Below are positions 35,608 through 45,236 of a DNA stretch of 64,000 bases, one piece after another (position 1 is the first letter of the stretch; the number at the start of each line of letters is the position of its first letter). The translations under genes were made by a program, and so were the position numbers. The DNA is from Rhynchopus sp. YZ270_cl-10 (lineage: Eukaryota; Euglenozoa; Diplonemea; Diplonemida; Diplonemidae). The DNA lies in NCBI GenBank assembly GCA_964035575.1, contig OZ037852.1, positions 1,640,035 to 1,704,034 on the forward strand, read 5' to 3'. The notes below the pieces were generated by a model. The model did no database searches, was not told where the DNA came from, and saw only the letters and a list, made by a program, of their open reading frames with translations.

Positions 35608-35613
35608 AATAAA
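35608..35613 (+). terminator. Putative poly(A) signal of the membrane protein gene
   Basis: AATAAA about 60 bp downstream of the stop codon, directly before the first tandem array. Confidence 0.4.
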
Positions 35614-35649
35614 ACAGAACTTCCCCTCCCTTTTTTTCTTCCATATTCT

Positions 35650-36380
35650 GCTCCTTAGCTCCTTAGCTCCTTAGCTCCTTAGCTCCTTAGCTCCTTAGCT
35701 CCTTAGCTCCTTAGCTCCTTAGCTCCTTAGCTCCTTAGCTCCTTAGCTCCTTAGCTCCTTAGCTCCTTAGCTCCTTAGCTCCTTAGCTCCTTAGCTCCTT
35801 AGCTCCTTAGCTCCTTAGCTCCTTAGCTCCTTAGCTCCTTAGCTCCTTAGCTCCTTAGCTCCTTAGCTCCTTAGCTCCTTAGCTCCTTAGCTCCTTAGCT
35901 CCTTAGCTCCTTAGCTCCTTAGCTCCTTAGCTCCTTAGCTCCTTAGCTCCTTAGCTCCTTAGCTCCTTAGCTCCTTAGCTCCTTAGCTCCTTAGCTCCTT
36001 AGCTCCTTAGCTCCTTAGCTCCCTAGCTCCTTAGCTCCTTAGCTCCTTAGCTCCTTAGCTCCTTAGCTCCTTAGCTCCTTAGCTCCTTAGCTCCTTAGCT
36101 CCTTAGCTCCTTAGCTCCTTAGCTCCTTAGCTCCTTAGCTCCTTAGCTCCTTAGCTCCTTAGCTCCTTAGCTCCTTAGCTCCTTAGCTCCTTAGCTCCTT
36201 AGCTCCTTAGCTCCTTAGCTCCTTAGCTCCTTAGCTCCTTAGCTCCTTAGCTCCTTAGCTCCTTAGCTCCTTAGCTCCTTAGCTCCTTAGCTCCTTAGCT
36301 CCTTAGCTCCTTAGCTCCTTAGCTCCTTAGCTCCTTAGCTCCTTAGCTCCTTAGCTCCTTAGCTCCTTAGCTCCTTAGCT
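35650..36380. repeat. Tandem array of 8-bp unit (CCTTAGCT)n
   Basis: About 91 nearly identical copies of the octamer. I see one base variant near 36021 (CCCTAG). The array starts 100 bp after the last + strand gene. Four more partial units sit at 39153-39181 next to the duplicated linker module. Confidence 0.97.
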
Positions 36381-36600
36381 GGTATCTAAGGTGCACAGGG
36401 GGCGGCTTTTTTTGGTTCCCGAAACCCTCCCGAAACCTCCCGGAACTGGTTTTGGATATGGTGCACAGGGGGCATTTCACCCCTGAAAAAGGGTGCACAG
36501 GGGGCTTTTCGGGGGTCCCGAAATAGGGTGCACAGGGGGCGCAAAAGTATGCCCCATATGACTTTTACAGGTATTTTGGGTCCCGTACACAGTTTTCACA
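36381..36600. repeat. Linker module with GGTGCACAGGGGGC motifs, copy 1
   Basis: It begins GGTATCTAAGGTGCACAGG and contains four GTGCACAGGGGGC motifs separated by CCCGAAAC-rich sequence. About 165 bp is almost identical to 39183-39355. In both places it directly follows CCTTAGCT units. Confidence 0.85.
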
Positions 36601-36604
36601 GCAC

Positions 36605-37336
36605 ACACAGAAAAACACAGTATACACAGTATACACAGTATACACAGTACACAGTATACACAGTATACACAGTATACACAGTATACACAGTATACACAGT
36701 ATACACAGTATACACAGTATACACAGTATACACAGAAAACACAGTATACACAGTATACACAGTATACACAGTATACACAGTATACACAGTATACACAGTA
36801 TACACAGAAAACACAGTATACACAGTATACACAGAACACACAGTATACACAGTATACACAGTATACACAGTATACACAGTATACACAGTATACACAGTAT
36901 ACACAGTATACACAGTATACACAGTATACACAGTGTACACAGTATACACAGTATACACAGTATACACAGTATACACAGTATACACAGTATACACAGTATA
37001 CACAGTATACACAGTATACACAGTATACACAGTATACACAGTATACACAGTATACACAGTGTACACAGTATACACAGTATACACAGTATACACAGTATAC
37101 ACAGTATACACAGTATACACAGTATACACAGTATACACAGTACACAGTATACACAGTATACACAGTATACACAGTATACACAGTATACACAGTATACACA
37201 GTATACACAGTATACACAGTGTACACAGTATACACAGTATACAGTATACAGTATACACAGTATACACAGTATACACAGTATACACAGTATACACAGTATA
37301 CACAGTATACACAGTATACACAGTATACACAGTATA
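36605..37336. repeat. Tandem array of 9-bp unit (GTATACACA)n
   Basis: About 80 copies of the nonamer, with scattered units altered to GTGTACACA, GAAAACACA or shortened to GTACACA. It reads open in several frames as QYT-like or CVY-like repeats only because the period is a multiple of three. No gene is implied. Confidence 0.97.
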
Positions 37337-37640
37337 AAAACCTTCTCTCAGTAGGGAAGCATGGTACACATGAAAACACCTAAGTGCCCAGCACACCAAA
37401 AGACAAAACAGTTGACACAAGCCAGATATTTATTTCGGGTTTGCAGGTTTGCAGATAACTCAACCAGTTAAGTAACCCCCGAGAACCCTATTTTTTTTCT
37501 TTTCTGTACTTGGTCTATTTTTTTATGAGAATAGAAAGGAAAAAGGAAAAAATGGAGAAGATAATAAAGACAATAAAATGAACAGGAAAATGGAAATGGA
37601 AAAAAGGATGACCAAAAAAGGTCGGGTTTAGAATAAAAGG
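37337..37640. other. Non-repetitive spacer between repeat arrays
   Basis: Unique-looking AT-rich sequence. It contains AGGGAAGCATGGT, a phrase that recurs after other arrays (about 40128 and 42375). No coding frame is supported. Confidence 0.5.
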
Positions 37641-38720
37641 TGGATGAAGAGTAAGAATAACCTTATCAACCACACCAACCGCATAAGCACCAGCCAGATA
37701 ATGCAACTTGGAACCAGATAATGTGCCCGAACCCCACACACCCACACAACCACACCAGTCGGATAACGCAACCTAGAACCCGCAAACCCGCACAACCACC
37801 AGCCAGATAACATAACCTAGAACCAGAAAACGCAACCTAGAACCAGCTAGGTCCCGCGCACCCGCACCCACCAGCCAGCTTAGTAACCACACGAACCGGA
37901 TAACGTTGCCCGAACCCCGCGCACCCGCACAATCACACCAGCCAGATAACGCAACCTAGAACCCGCAAACCCGCGCACCCGCAAACCCGCAAACCCGCAC
38001 AACCACCAGCCAGATAACGTAACCTAGAACCAGAAAACGCAACCTAGAACCAGCTGGGTCCCGCGCACCCGCACCCACCAGCCAGCTTAGTGACCACACC
38101 AACCAGAAAACGCAACCTAGAACCAGCTGGGTCCCGCGCACCCGCACCCACCAGCCAGCTTAGTGACCACACCAACCAGAAAACGCAACCTAGAACCAGC
38201 TGGGTCCCGCGCACCCGCACCCACCAGCCAGCTTAGTGACCACACCAACCAGATAACGCAACCTAGAACCCGCAAACCCGCACAACCACCAGCCAGATAA
38301 CGTAACCTAGAACCAGAAAACGCAACCTAGAACCAGCTGGGTCCCGCGCACCCGCACCCACCAGCCGGCTATCGACCACACCAGCCAGATAACGTTGCCC
38401 GAACCCCGCGCACCCGCACAACCACACCAGCCGGATAACGCAACCTAGAACCCGCAAACCCGCGCACCCGCAAACCCGCAAACCCGCACAACCACCAGCC
38501 AGATAACGTAACCTAGAACCAGATAACGCAACCTAGACCAGCAGGTTCCCGCACACCCGCACCCACCAGCCAGCTTATTGACCACACCAGCCAGAAAACG
38601 CAACCTAGAACCAGCTAGGTCCCGCGCACCCGCACCCACCAGCCAGCTTATCGACCACACGAGCCGGATAACGTTGCCCGAACCCCGCGCACCCGCACAA
38701 TCACACCAGCCAGATTACAC
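37641..38720. repeat. Higher-order repeat of CGCAACCTAGAACC modules
   Basis: The stretch is built from permuted short phrases: CAGATAACG, CAACCTAGAACC, CCCGCACCCACCAGCCAGC and TTGCCCGAACCCC. At least three identical tandem copies of about 64 bp lie around 38089-38240. Related blocks are 40200-41290 and 42440-43210. Its open frames on the minus strand are repeat translations. Confidence 0.9.
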
Positions 38721-38807
38721 AACATAGCAAGCGCAAATACTTGCAAATACGAGTTATACAGTGCGAGAAACAGCTAAGTTACTGAACCCTGAGCAGACTG
38801 GATCCGG

Positions 38808-39152
38808 TGCACAGGGTGCGTTTTTGAGAAATATCCGGTGCACAGGGGGCGCCTAAGTCAAAAATCGGTGCACAGGGGGCGTATCCTCGGAAAATCCGGT
38901 GCACAGGGGGCGCCCAAAAACGGTGCACAGGGGGCGTGTCATAACGGTGCACAGGGGGCGCCTAGAATCCGGTGCACAGGGGGCGCCCCAAAAACGGTGC
39001 ACAGGGGGCGTGTCAAAACGGTGCACAGGGGGCGCCCGGCTATTAAATCACGGGTAAAACGCCCCCTGTGCACCGGATTTTTGGGCGCCCCCTGTGCACC
39101 GTTTTGGGGTGCGCCCCCTGTGCACCGGACGTGCCCCCTGTGCACCGGAGTG
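38808..39152. repeat. Inverted cluster of GGTGCACAGGGGGCG motifs
   Basis: Nine direct copies of a 15-bp motif (38815-39034) are followed by four copies on the opposite strand (39059-39148). They are separated by 8-16 bp of variable sequence and face each other around an AT-rich centre (GGCTATTAAATCACGGG). The array can fold on itself. Confidence 0.85.
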
Positions 39153-39182
39153 GCCCCTTAGCTCCTTAGCTCCTTAGCTCCT

Positions 39183-39355
39183 GGTATCTAAGGTGCACAG
39201 GGGGCGGCTTTTTTTGGTTCCCGAAACCCTCCCGAAACCTCCCGGAACTGGTTTTGGATATGGTGCACAGGGGGCATTTCACCCCTGAAAAAGGGTGCAC
39301 AGGGGGCTTTTCGGGGGTCCCGAAATAGGGTGCACAGGGGGCGCAAAAGTGGTAT
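39183..39355. repeat. Linker module, copy 2
   Basis: Almost identical to 36381-36547 (same motif order and CCCGAAACC spacers). It marks a segmental duplication inside the mosaic. Confidence 0.85.
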
Positions 39356-39726
39356 CTAAGGTGCACAGGGTGCCTGAAAACCCACTACACGAAACTCTCC
39401 CGAAACCCCCCGGAACTGGATTTTGAAAAGGTGCACAGGGTGCTTTTGGTATCTAAGGTGCACAGGGTGCCTGAAAACCCACTGCACGAAACTCTCCCGA
39501 AACCCCCCGGAACTGGATTTTGAAAAGGTGCACAGGGTGCTTTTGGCCCCCGAGAAAGGGTGCACAGGGTGCCTTTTTGGGCATGGAAAAAGGGTGCACA
39601 GGGTGCCCTTGAGATTGGCACCCTATGACTTTCACAGGCAAAACTTTTTTTTTTGCTTGAAAACTTTTCACCTTTCACCTGTATGGAGCCTCTGACCAAG
39701 GAAAACATATTCTGAGGGCAGTCCTA
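39356..39726. repeat. GGTGCACAGGGTGC module repeats
   Basis: Two tandem copies of about 88 bp (39352-39530) carry GGTGCACAGGGTGC and CCCGAAACCCCCCGG. They are followed by a linker (39541-39726) that is duplicated at 41730-41909 with very few changes. Confidence 0.85.
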
Positions 39727-39980
39727 CACAGTACACAGTACACAGTACACAGTACACAGTACACAGTACACAGTACACAGTACACAGTACACAGTACACA
39801 GTACACAGTACACAGTACACAGTACACAGTACACAGTACACAGTACACAGTACACAGTACACAGTACACAGTACACAGTACACAGTACACAGTACACAGT
39901 ACACAGTACACAGTACACAGTACACAGTACACAGTACACAGTACACAGTACACAGTACACAGTACACAGTACACAGTACA
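39727..39980. repeat. Tandem array of 7-bp unit (GTACACA)n, copy 1
   Basis: About 36 perfect heptamers. The unit equals the 9-bp GTATACACA unit minus TA. An equivalent array lies in the duplicated block at 41910-42227. Confidence 0.97.
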
Positions 39981-41290
39981 CCCTCCGTCAGCAGGGAAGC
40001 ATAGTATTACAGTGAGGACTAGTACAACACAAACCACTTTAGTAGCCTAAGAACCTCACATAAAGCAGAAACTCACTAAAGCAATATACACAGTATACAG
40101 TATACACAAGAAAAAAGCCATCTCTCAGGGAAGCATGGTGGTGCATCAACACATGGCCACATATATGCCCACCCACAAAGCACCAACCAGCAGGCGCAAC
40201 AAAAAACCCGCACAACCACACCAACCAGATAACACAACCTGCAGATTCCCGCGGGTTTGCACACCTGCACCCACCCGCCAGCTTATCGACCACACCAACC
40301 AGATAAAGTGCCTGAACCCCGAGAACCCTATCAACCACACCAGCCGGATAACGCAACCTAGAACCCGCAAACCCGCGCACCCGCAAACCCGCAAACCCTC
40401 ACCAACCACCAGCCAGATAACGTAACCTAGAACCAGATAACGCAACCTAGAACCAGCAGGTTCCCGCGCACCCGCACCCACCAGCCAGCTTATCAACCAC
40501 ACGAACCAGATAACGTTGCCCGAACCCCGCGCACCCGCACCACCACACCAGCCGGATAACGTTGCCCGAACCCCGCACACCCGCACAACCACACCAGCCA
40601 GATAACGTTGCCCGAACCCCGCACACCCGCACAACCACACCAGCCGGATAACGCAACCTAGAACCCGCAAACCCGCGCACCCGCAAACCCGCAAACCCGC
40701 ACCAACCACCAGCCAGATATCGTAACCTAGAACCAGATAACGCAACCTAGAACCAGCAGGTTCCCGCGCACCCGCACCCACCAGCCAGCTTATCGACCAC
40801 ACGAACCAGATAACGTTGCCCGAACCCCGCACACCCGCACAACCACACCAGCCGGATAACGCAACCTAGAACCCGCAAACCCGCGCACCCGCAAACCCGC
40901 AAACCCGCACCAACCACCAGCCGGATACCGTAACCTAGAACCAGATAACGCAACCTAGAACCAGCAGGTTCCCGCGCACCCGCACCCACCAGCCACCTTA
41001 TCGACCACACGAACCAGATAACGTTGCCCGAACCCCGCACACCCGCACAACCACACCAGCCGGATAACGCAACCTAGAACCCGCAAACCCGCGCACCCGC
41101 AAACCCGCAAAACCGCACCAACCACCAGCCGGATACCGTAACCTAGAACCAGATAACGCAACCTAGAACCAGCAGGTTCCCGCGCACCCGCACCCACCAG
41201 CCAGCTTATCGACCACACGAACCGGATAACGTTGCCCGAACCCCGCGCACCCGCACCACCACACCAGCCGGATAACGCAACCTAGAACCT
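39981..41290. repeat. Post-array linker and AACCTAGAACC higher-order repeat, block A
   Basis: A linker (39981-40200) is followed by tandem modules of about 210 bp made of GATAACGTTGCCCG, CAACCTAGAACCCGC and CCCACCAGCCAGC phrases. The whole block is repeated as block B (42228-43210). Confidence 0.88.
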
Positions 41291-41395
41291 GCTCAGTGCG
41301 TGAAGCCCAAACACCTGTTTAACCACACGAACCTGGACAACACAATATGCCAGTGTTTCTCAAACTGGGTGAGTAATATTGGAAGCCTGGATCCG
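41291..41395. other. Short unique spacer
   Basis: Non-repetitive AT-rich sequence between two repeat blocks. Nothing is recognised. Confidence 0.5.
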
Positions 41396-41728
41396 GTGCA
41401 CAGGGTGACATAGTGGTTCCAAATCCGGTGCACAGGGTGCCCCCAAAAGGTGTACAGGGTGCCTTTTTGGCACTGGATCCGGTGCACAGGGTGCCCGCAA
41501 AAAACGGTGCACAGGGTGCCCCTAAAAATCCGGTGCACAGGGTGCCCCTTTTAATCCGGTGCACAGGGTGCCATTACGGGTTCGCAATCCGGTGCACAGG
41601 GTGCCACCCACGTTATAAGCCCCGGCTAAAAAGCACCCTGTGCACCGGATTTTTTGGCACCCTGTGCACCGGATTTTTTGGGGGCACCCTGTGCACCGGA
41701 CCGGCACCCTGTGCACCGGAGTGGCCGT
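41396..41728. repeat. Inverted cluster of CCGGTGCACAGGGTGCC motifs
   Basis: Direct motif copies (41396-41605, including one GTGTACAGGG variant) are followed by four inverted copies (41632-41718), facing each other around GTTATAAGCCCCGGC. The architecture is the same as at 38808-39152 but with the TGC variant of the motif. Confidence 0.85.
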
Positions 41729-41729
41729 G

Positions 41730-43210
41730 CTTTTGGCCCCCGAGAAAGGGTGCACAGGGTGCCTTTTTTGGTCCCGAAAAAGGGTGCACAGGGTGCCCTT
41801 GAGATTGGCACCCTATGACTTTCACAGGCAAAACTTTTTTTTTTGCTTGAAAACTTTTCACCTTTCACGTGTATGGAGCCTCTGACCAAGGAAAACATAT
41901 TCTGAGGGCAGTACACAGTACACAGTACACAGTACACAGTACACAGTACACAGTACACAGTACACAGTACACAGTACACAGTACACAGTACACAGTACAC
42001 AGTACACAGTACACAGTACACAGTACACAGTACACAGTACACAGTACACAGTACACAGTACACAGTACACAGTACACAGTACACAGTACACAGTACACAG
42101 TACACAGTACACAGTACACAGTACACAGTACACAGTACACAGTACACAGTACACAGTACACAGTACACAGTACACAGTACACAGTACACAGTACACAGTA
42201 CACAGTACACAGTACACAGTACAGTACACCCTCCGTCAGCAGGGAAGCATAGTATTACAGTGAGGACTAGTACAACACAAGCCACTTTAGTAGCCCAAGA
42301 ACCTCACATAAAGCAGAAACTCACTAAAGCAATATACACAGTATACAGTATACACAAGAAAAAAAGCCATCTCTCAGGGAAGCATGGTGGTGGAACAACA
42401 CATGGCCACATATGCCCACCCACAAAGCACCAACCAGCAGGCGCAACAAAAAACCCGCACAACCACACCAACCAGATAACGCAACCTGCAGATTCCCGCG
42501 GGTTTGCGGGTTTGCACACCTGCACCCACCCGCCAGCTTATCGACCACACCAACCAGATAAAGTGCCTGAACCCCGAGAACCCTATCAACCACACCAGCC
42601 GGATAACGCAACCTAGAACCCGCAAACCCGCGCACCCGCACCAACCACGAGCCGGATACCGTAACCTAGAACCAGCAGGTTCCCGCGCACCCGCACCCAC
42701 CAGCCAGCTTATCGACCACACGAACCAGATAACGTTGCCCGAACCCCGCGCACCCGCACAACCACACCAGCCGGATAACGCAACCTAGAACCCGCAAACC
42801 CGCGCACCCGCAAACCCGCAAACCCGCACCAACCACCAGCCAGATAACGTAACCTAGAACCAGATAACGCAACCTAGAACCAGCAGGTTCCCGCGCACCC
42901 GCACCCACCAGCCAGCTTATCGACCACACGAACCAGATAACGTTGCCCGAACCCCGCGCACCCGCACAACCACACGAGCCGGATAACGCAACCTAGAACC
43001 CGCAAACCCGCGCACCCGCAAACCCGCAAACCCGCACCAACCACCAGCCAGATAACGTAACCTAGAACCAGATAACGCAACCTAGAACCAGCAGGTTCCC
43101 GCGCACCCGCACCCCCGCACCCACCAGCCAGCTTATCGACCACACGAACCAGATAACGTTGCCCGAACCCCGCGCACCCGCACAACCACACCAGCCGGAT
43201 AACGCAACCT
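41730..43210. repeat. Segmental duplicate, block B
   Basis: It repeats 39541-41290 in order: GTGCACAGGGTGC linker, (GTACACA)n array (41910-42227, about 45 units against 36), post-array linker, and AACCTAGAACC modules. Linker identity is very high, so the duplication is recent; array length differs. Confidence 0.88.
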
Positions 43211-44116
43211 AGAACCCGCAAACCCGCAAACCCGCAAACCCGCAAACCCGCAAACCCGCAAACCCGCAAACCCGCAAACCCGCAAACCCGCAAACCCGCA
43301 AACCCGCAAACCCGCAAACCCGCAAACCCGCAAACCCGCAAACCCGCAAACCCGCAAACCCGCAAACCCGCAAACCCGCAAACCCGTAAACCCGCAAACC
43401 CGCAAACCCGCAAACCCGCAAACCCGCAAACCCGCAAACCCGCAAACCCGCAAACCCGCAAACCCGCAAACCCGCAAACCCGCAAACCCGCAAACCCGCA
43501 AACCCGCAAACCCGCAAACCCGCAAACCCGCAAACCCGCAAACCCGCAAACCCGCAAACCCGCAAACCCGCAAACCCGCAAACCCGCAAACCCGCAAACC
43601 CGCAAACCCGCAAACCCGCAAACCCGCAAACCCGCAAACCCGCAAACCCGCAAACCCGCAAACCCGCAAACCCGCAAACCCGCAAACCCGCAAACCCGCA
43701 AACCCGCAAACCCGCAAACCCGCAAACCCGCAAACCCGCAAACCCGCAAACCCGCAAACCCGCAAACCCGCAAACCCGCAAACCCGCAAACCCGCAAACC
43801 CGCAAACCCGCAAACCCGCAAACCCGCAAACCCGCAAACCCGCAAACCCGCAAACCCGCAAACCCGCAAACCCGCAAACCCGCAAACCCGCAAACCCGCA
43901 AACCCGCAAACCCGCAAACCCGCAAACCCGCAAACCCGCAAACCCGCAAACCCGCAAACCCGCAAACCCGCAAACCCGCAAACCCGCAAACCCGCAAACC
44001 CGCAAACCCGCAAACCCGCAAACCCGCAAACCCGCAAACCCGCAAACCCGCAAACCCGCAAACCCGCAAACCCGCAAACCCGCAAACCCGCAAACCCGCA
44101 AACCCGCAAACCCGCA
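43211..44116. repeat. Tandem array of 8-bp unit (AACCCGCA)n
   Basis: About 113 almost perfect copies, with one variant near 43387 (CCCGTAAA). The minus strand reads TGCGGGTT, a G-rich telomere-like octamer. Short runs of the same unit also occur inside the neighbouring modules and at about 59789-59806. Its open frames on the minus strand (CGFAGLRV repeats) are artefacts of the period. Confidence 0.97.
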
Positions 44117-44284
44117 CGAGAAGTGAGCAACCATATGAGGCAGGCTGGTGTGAAGTGTTACATGCTGGTGTCGAAAATGTTCTAGTTTGTTATTCTTAGG
44201 GAATCGTGTTGGTGAGGTGAGATATTTGCATTTAAGTTCACGTTGGAAAAGTGGAGTTTACATTTAATGCGTCTGTGAGAATTT

Positions 44285-44640
44285 ATGAACGCTTAACCGT
44301 AATATCGTGTATGTGGCCGCCTGTGGGTACCCTAAAGACTTCAGCTGACCAAGTAACCTTTTGTATACTACGTTTCATGGAGTCTACTACCACGATACGT
44401 CGACGCAATTGCTCCGCTGAAGACGCAACAGTAAGCCATTTGAAAAACTACTTTTGGCCATTTTGGGATTTATGGACAGAAATGTCGACAAATCTGTCCA
44501 TAAATTACGTTCTGTCCATAAAAGCCAGGATTCCGACCAATAATCCCTGTATTGAAAATACAGGGATTTTTGGCTGCAAAATGCCCTTCCACATACCTGA
44601 GTAACCTATTGCAGTATGTGTATTGATGTTTGCAGGTAAC
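44285..44640. repeat. Dyad-rich interspersed repeat, copy 1
   Basis: A palindrome with arms TTTATGGACAGA (44469-44480) and TCTGTCCATAAA (44493-44504) is followed by a third half-site CTGTCCATAAAAG (44512-44524) and then a hairpin AATCCCTGTATT / AATACAGGGATT (44542-44568). The sequence before it includes CGACGCAATTGCTCCG, shared by other copies. Confidence 0.85.
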
Positions 44641-44666
44641 CTTTGGTTTGTGAGATTTTATGCATT

Positions 44667-44960
44667 GTACACAGTAATTCCCTGTATAAGGCCCTAAGGG
44701 TGCCGACAGACCTCAGTAGGCCAAGTAAATTAATGTCTACTACGTATTTATGGGCCTACGACCACCATACTTCGACGCAATTGCTCCGATGAAGCCACTA
44801 CAGTATGCCATTTGAAAAAATATTTTTGGCCATTTTGGGATTTATGGACAGAAATGTCGACAAATCTGTCCATAAATTATGTTCTGTCCATAAAAGCCAA
44901 AATTCCGACCAAAAATCCCTGTATTGAAAATACAGGGATTTTTGGTACACCCATAAATGT
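44667..44960. repeat. Dyad-rich interspersed repeat, copy 2
   Basis: The same order of elements as copy 1: ACACAGTAATTCCCTGT start, CGACGCAATTGCTCCG, the TTTATGGACAG palindrome (44841-44876) and the CCCTGTATT hairpin. It is closest in sequence to copy 3 at 60841-61130. Confidence 0.85.
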
Positions 44961-45236
44961 TGTACCATAGTACTATAGTAACTACAATACACACTACATT
45001 CTATCAGAGCACTCTATTGAGGGACATATTGTGGCTACTCTGTGGGGGTGTGTGTGGGTGTGTGTGGGGGGTTTGAGGAAAAATTGAAATATAAAATGTT
45101 CCTTTGTTTTTGTTCTCTCATATTTCATGCTTCATTTGTATTGTGTTCAAAACTAATAGTATCCCCAAACCCACAATCCCAAAAAATACCCACCAAACCC
45201 AACCCGCATTCTTTTTTTATTACTTTTTTTGTATGT

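Larger units (their letters stand above)
44117..45236. other. Dyad-rich repeat copies and 3' flank of the Helitron ORF
   Basis: No gene is supported. The stretch holds two tandem copies of the TTTATGGACAG dyad repeat (listed separately) and a GT-rich run (45043-45077). The 3' terminus of the Helitron should lie in or near this stretch, but I could not fix it. Confidence 0.5.

Noticed and set aside
35650-36380. (CCTTAGCT)n considered as a telomere
   Set aside because: Neither strand has the G-run pattern of telomere repeats and the array is internal with unique DNA on both sides.
36477-37420. Long frames on both strands encoding VYTVYT or CVYCVY repeats
   Set aside because: They translate the 9-bp GTATACACA array, which stays in frame by period length alone.
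38808-39152. Direct repeats with short variable spacers that resemble a CRISPR array
   Set aside because: The genome is eukaryotic with introns, repeats are only about 15 bp, spacers are 8-16 bp and related to each other, and part of the cluster is inverted.
42874-44134. Long minus-strand frames encoding CGFAGLRV repeats
   Set aside because: They translate the (AACCCGCA)n array. An 8-bp period gives a 24-bp coding period open in several frames, with no independent sign of a gene.
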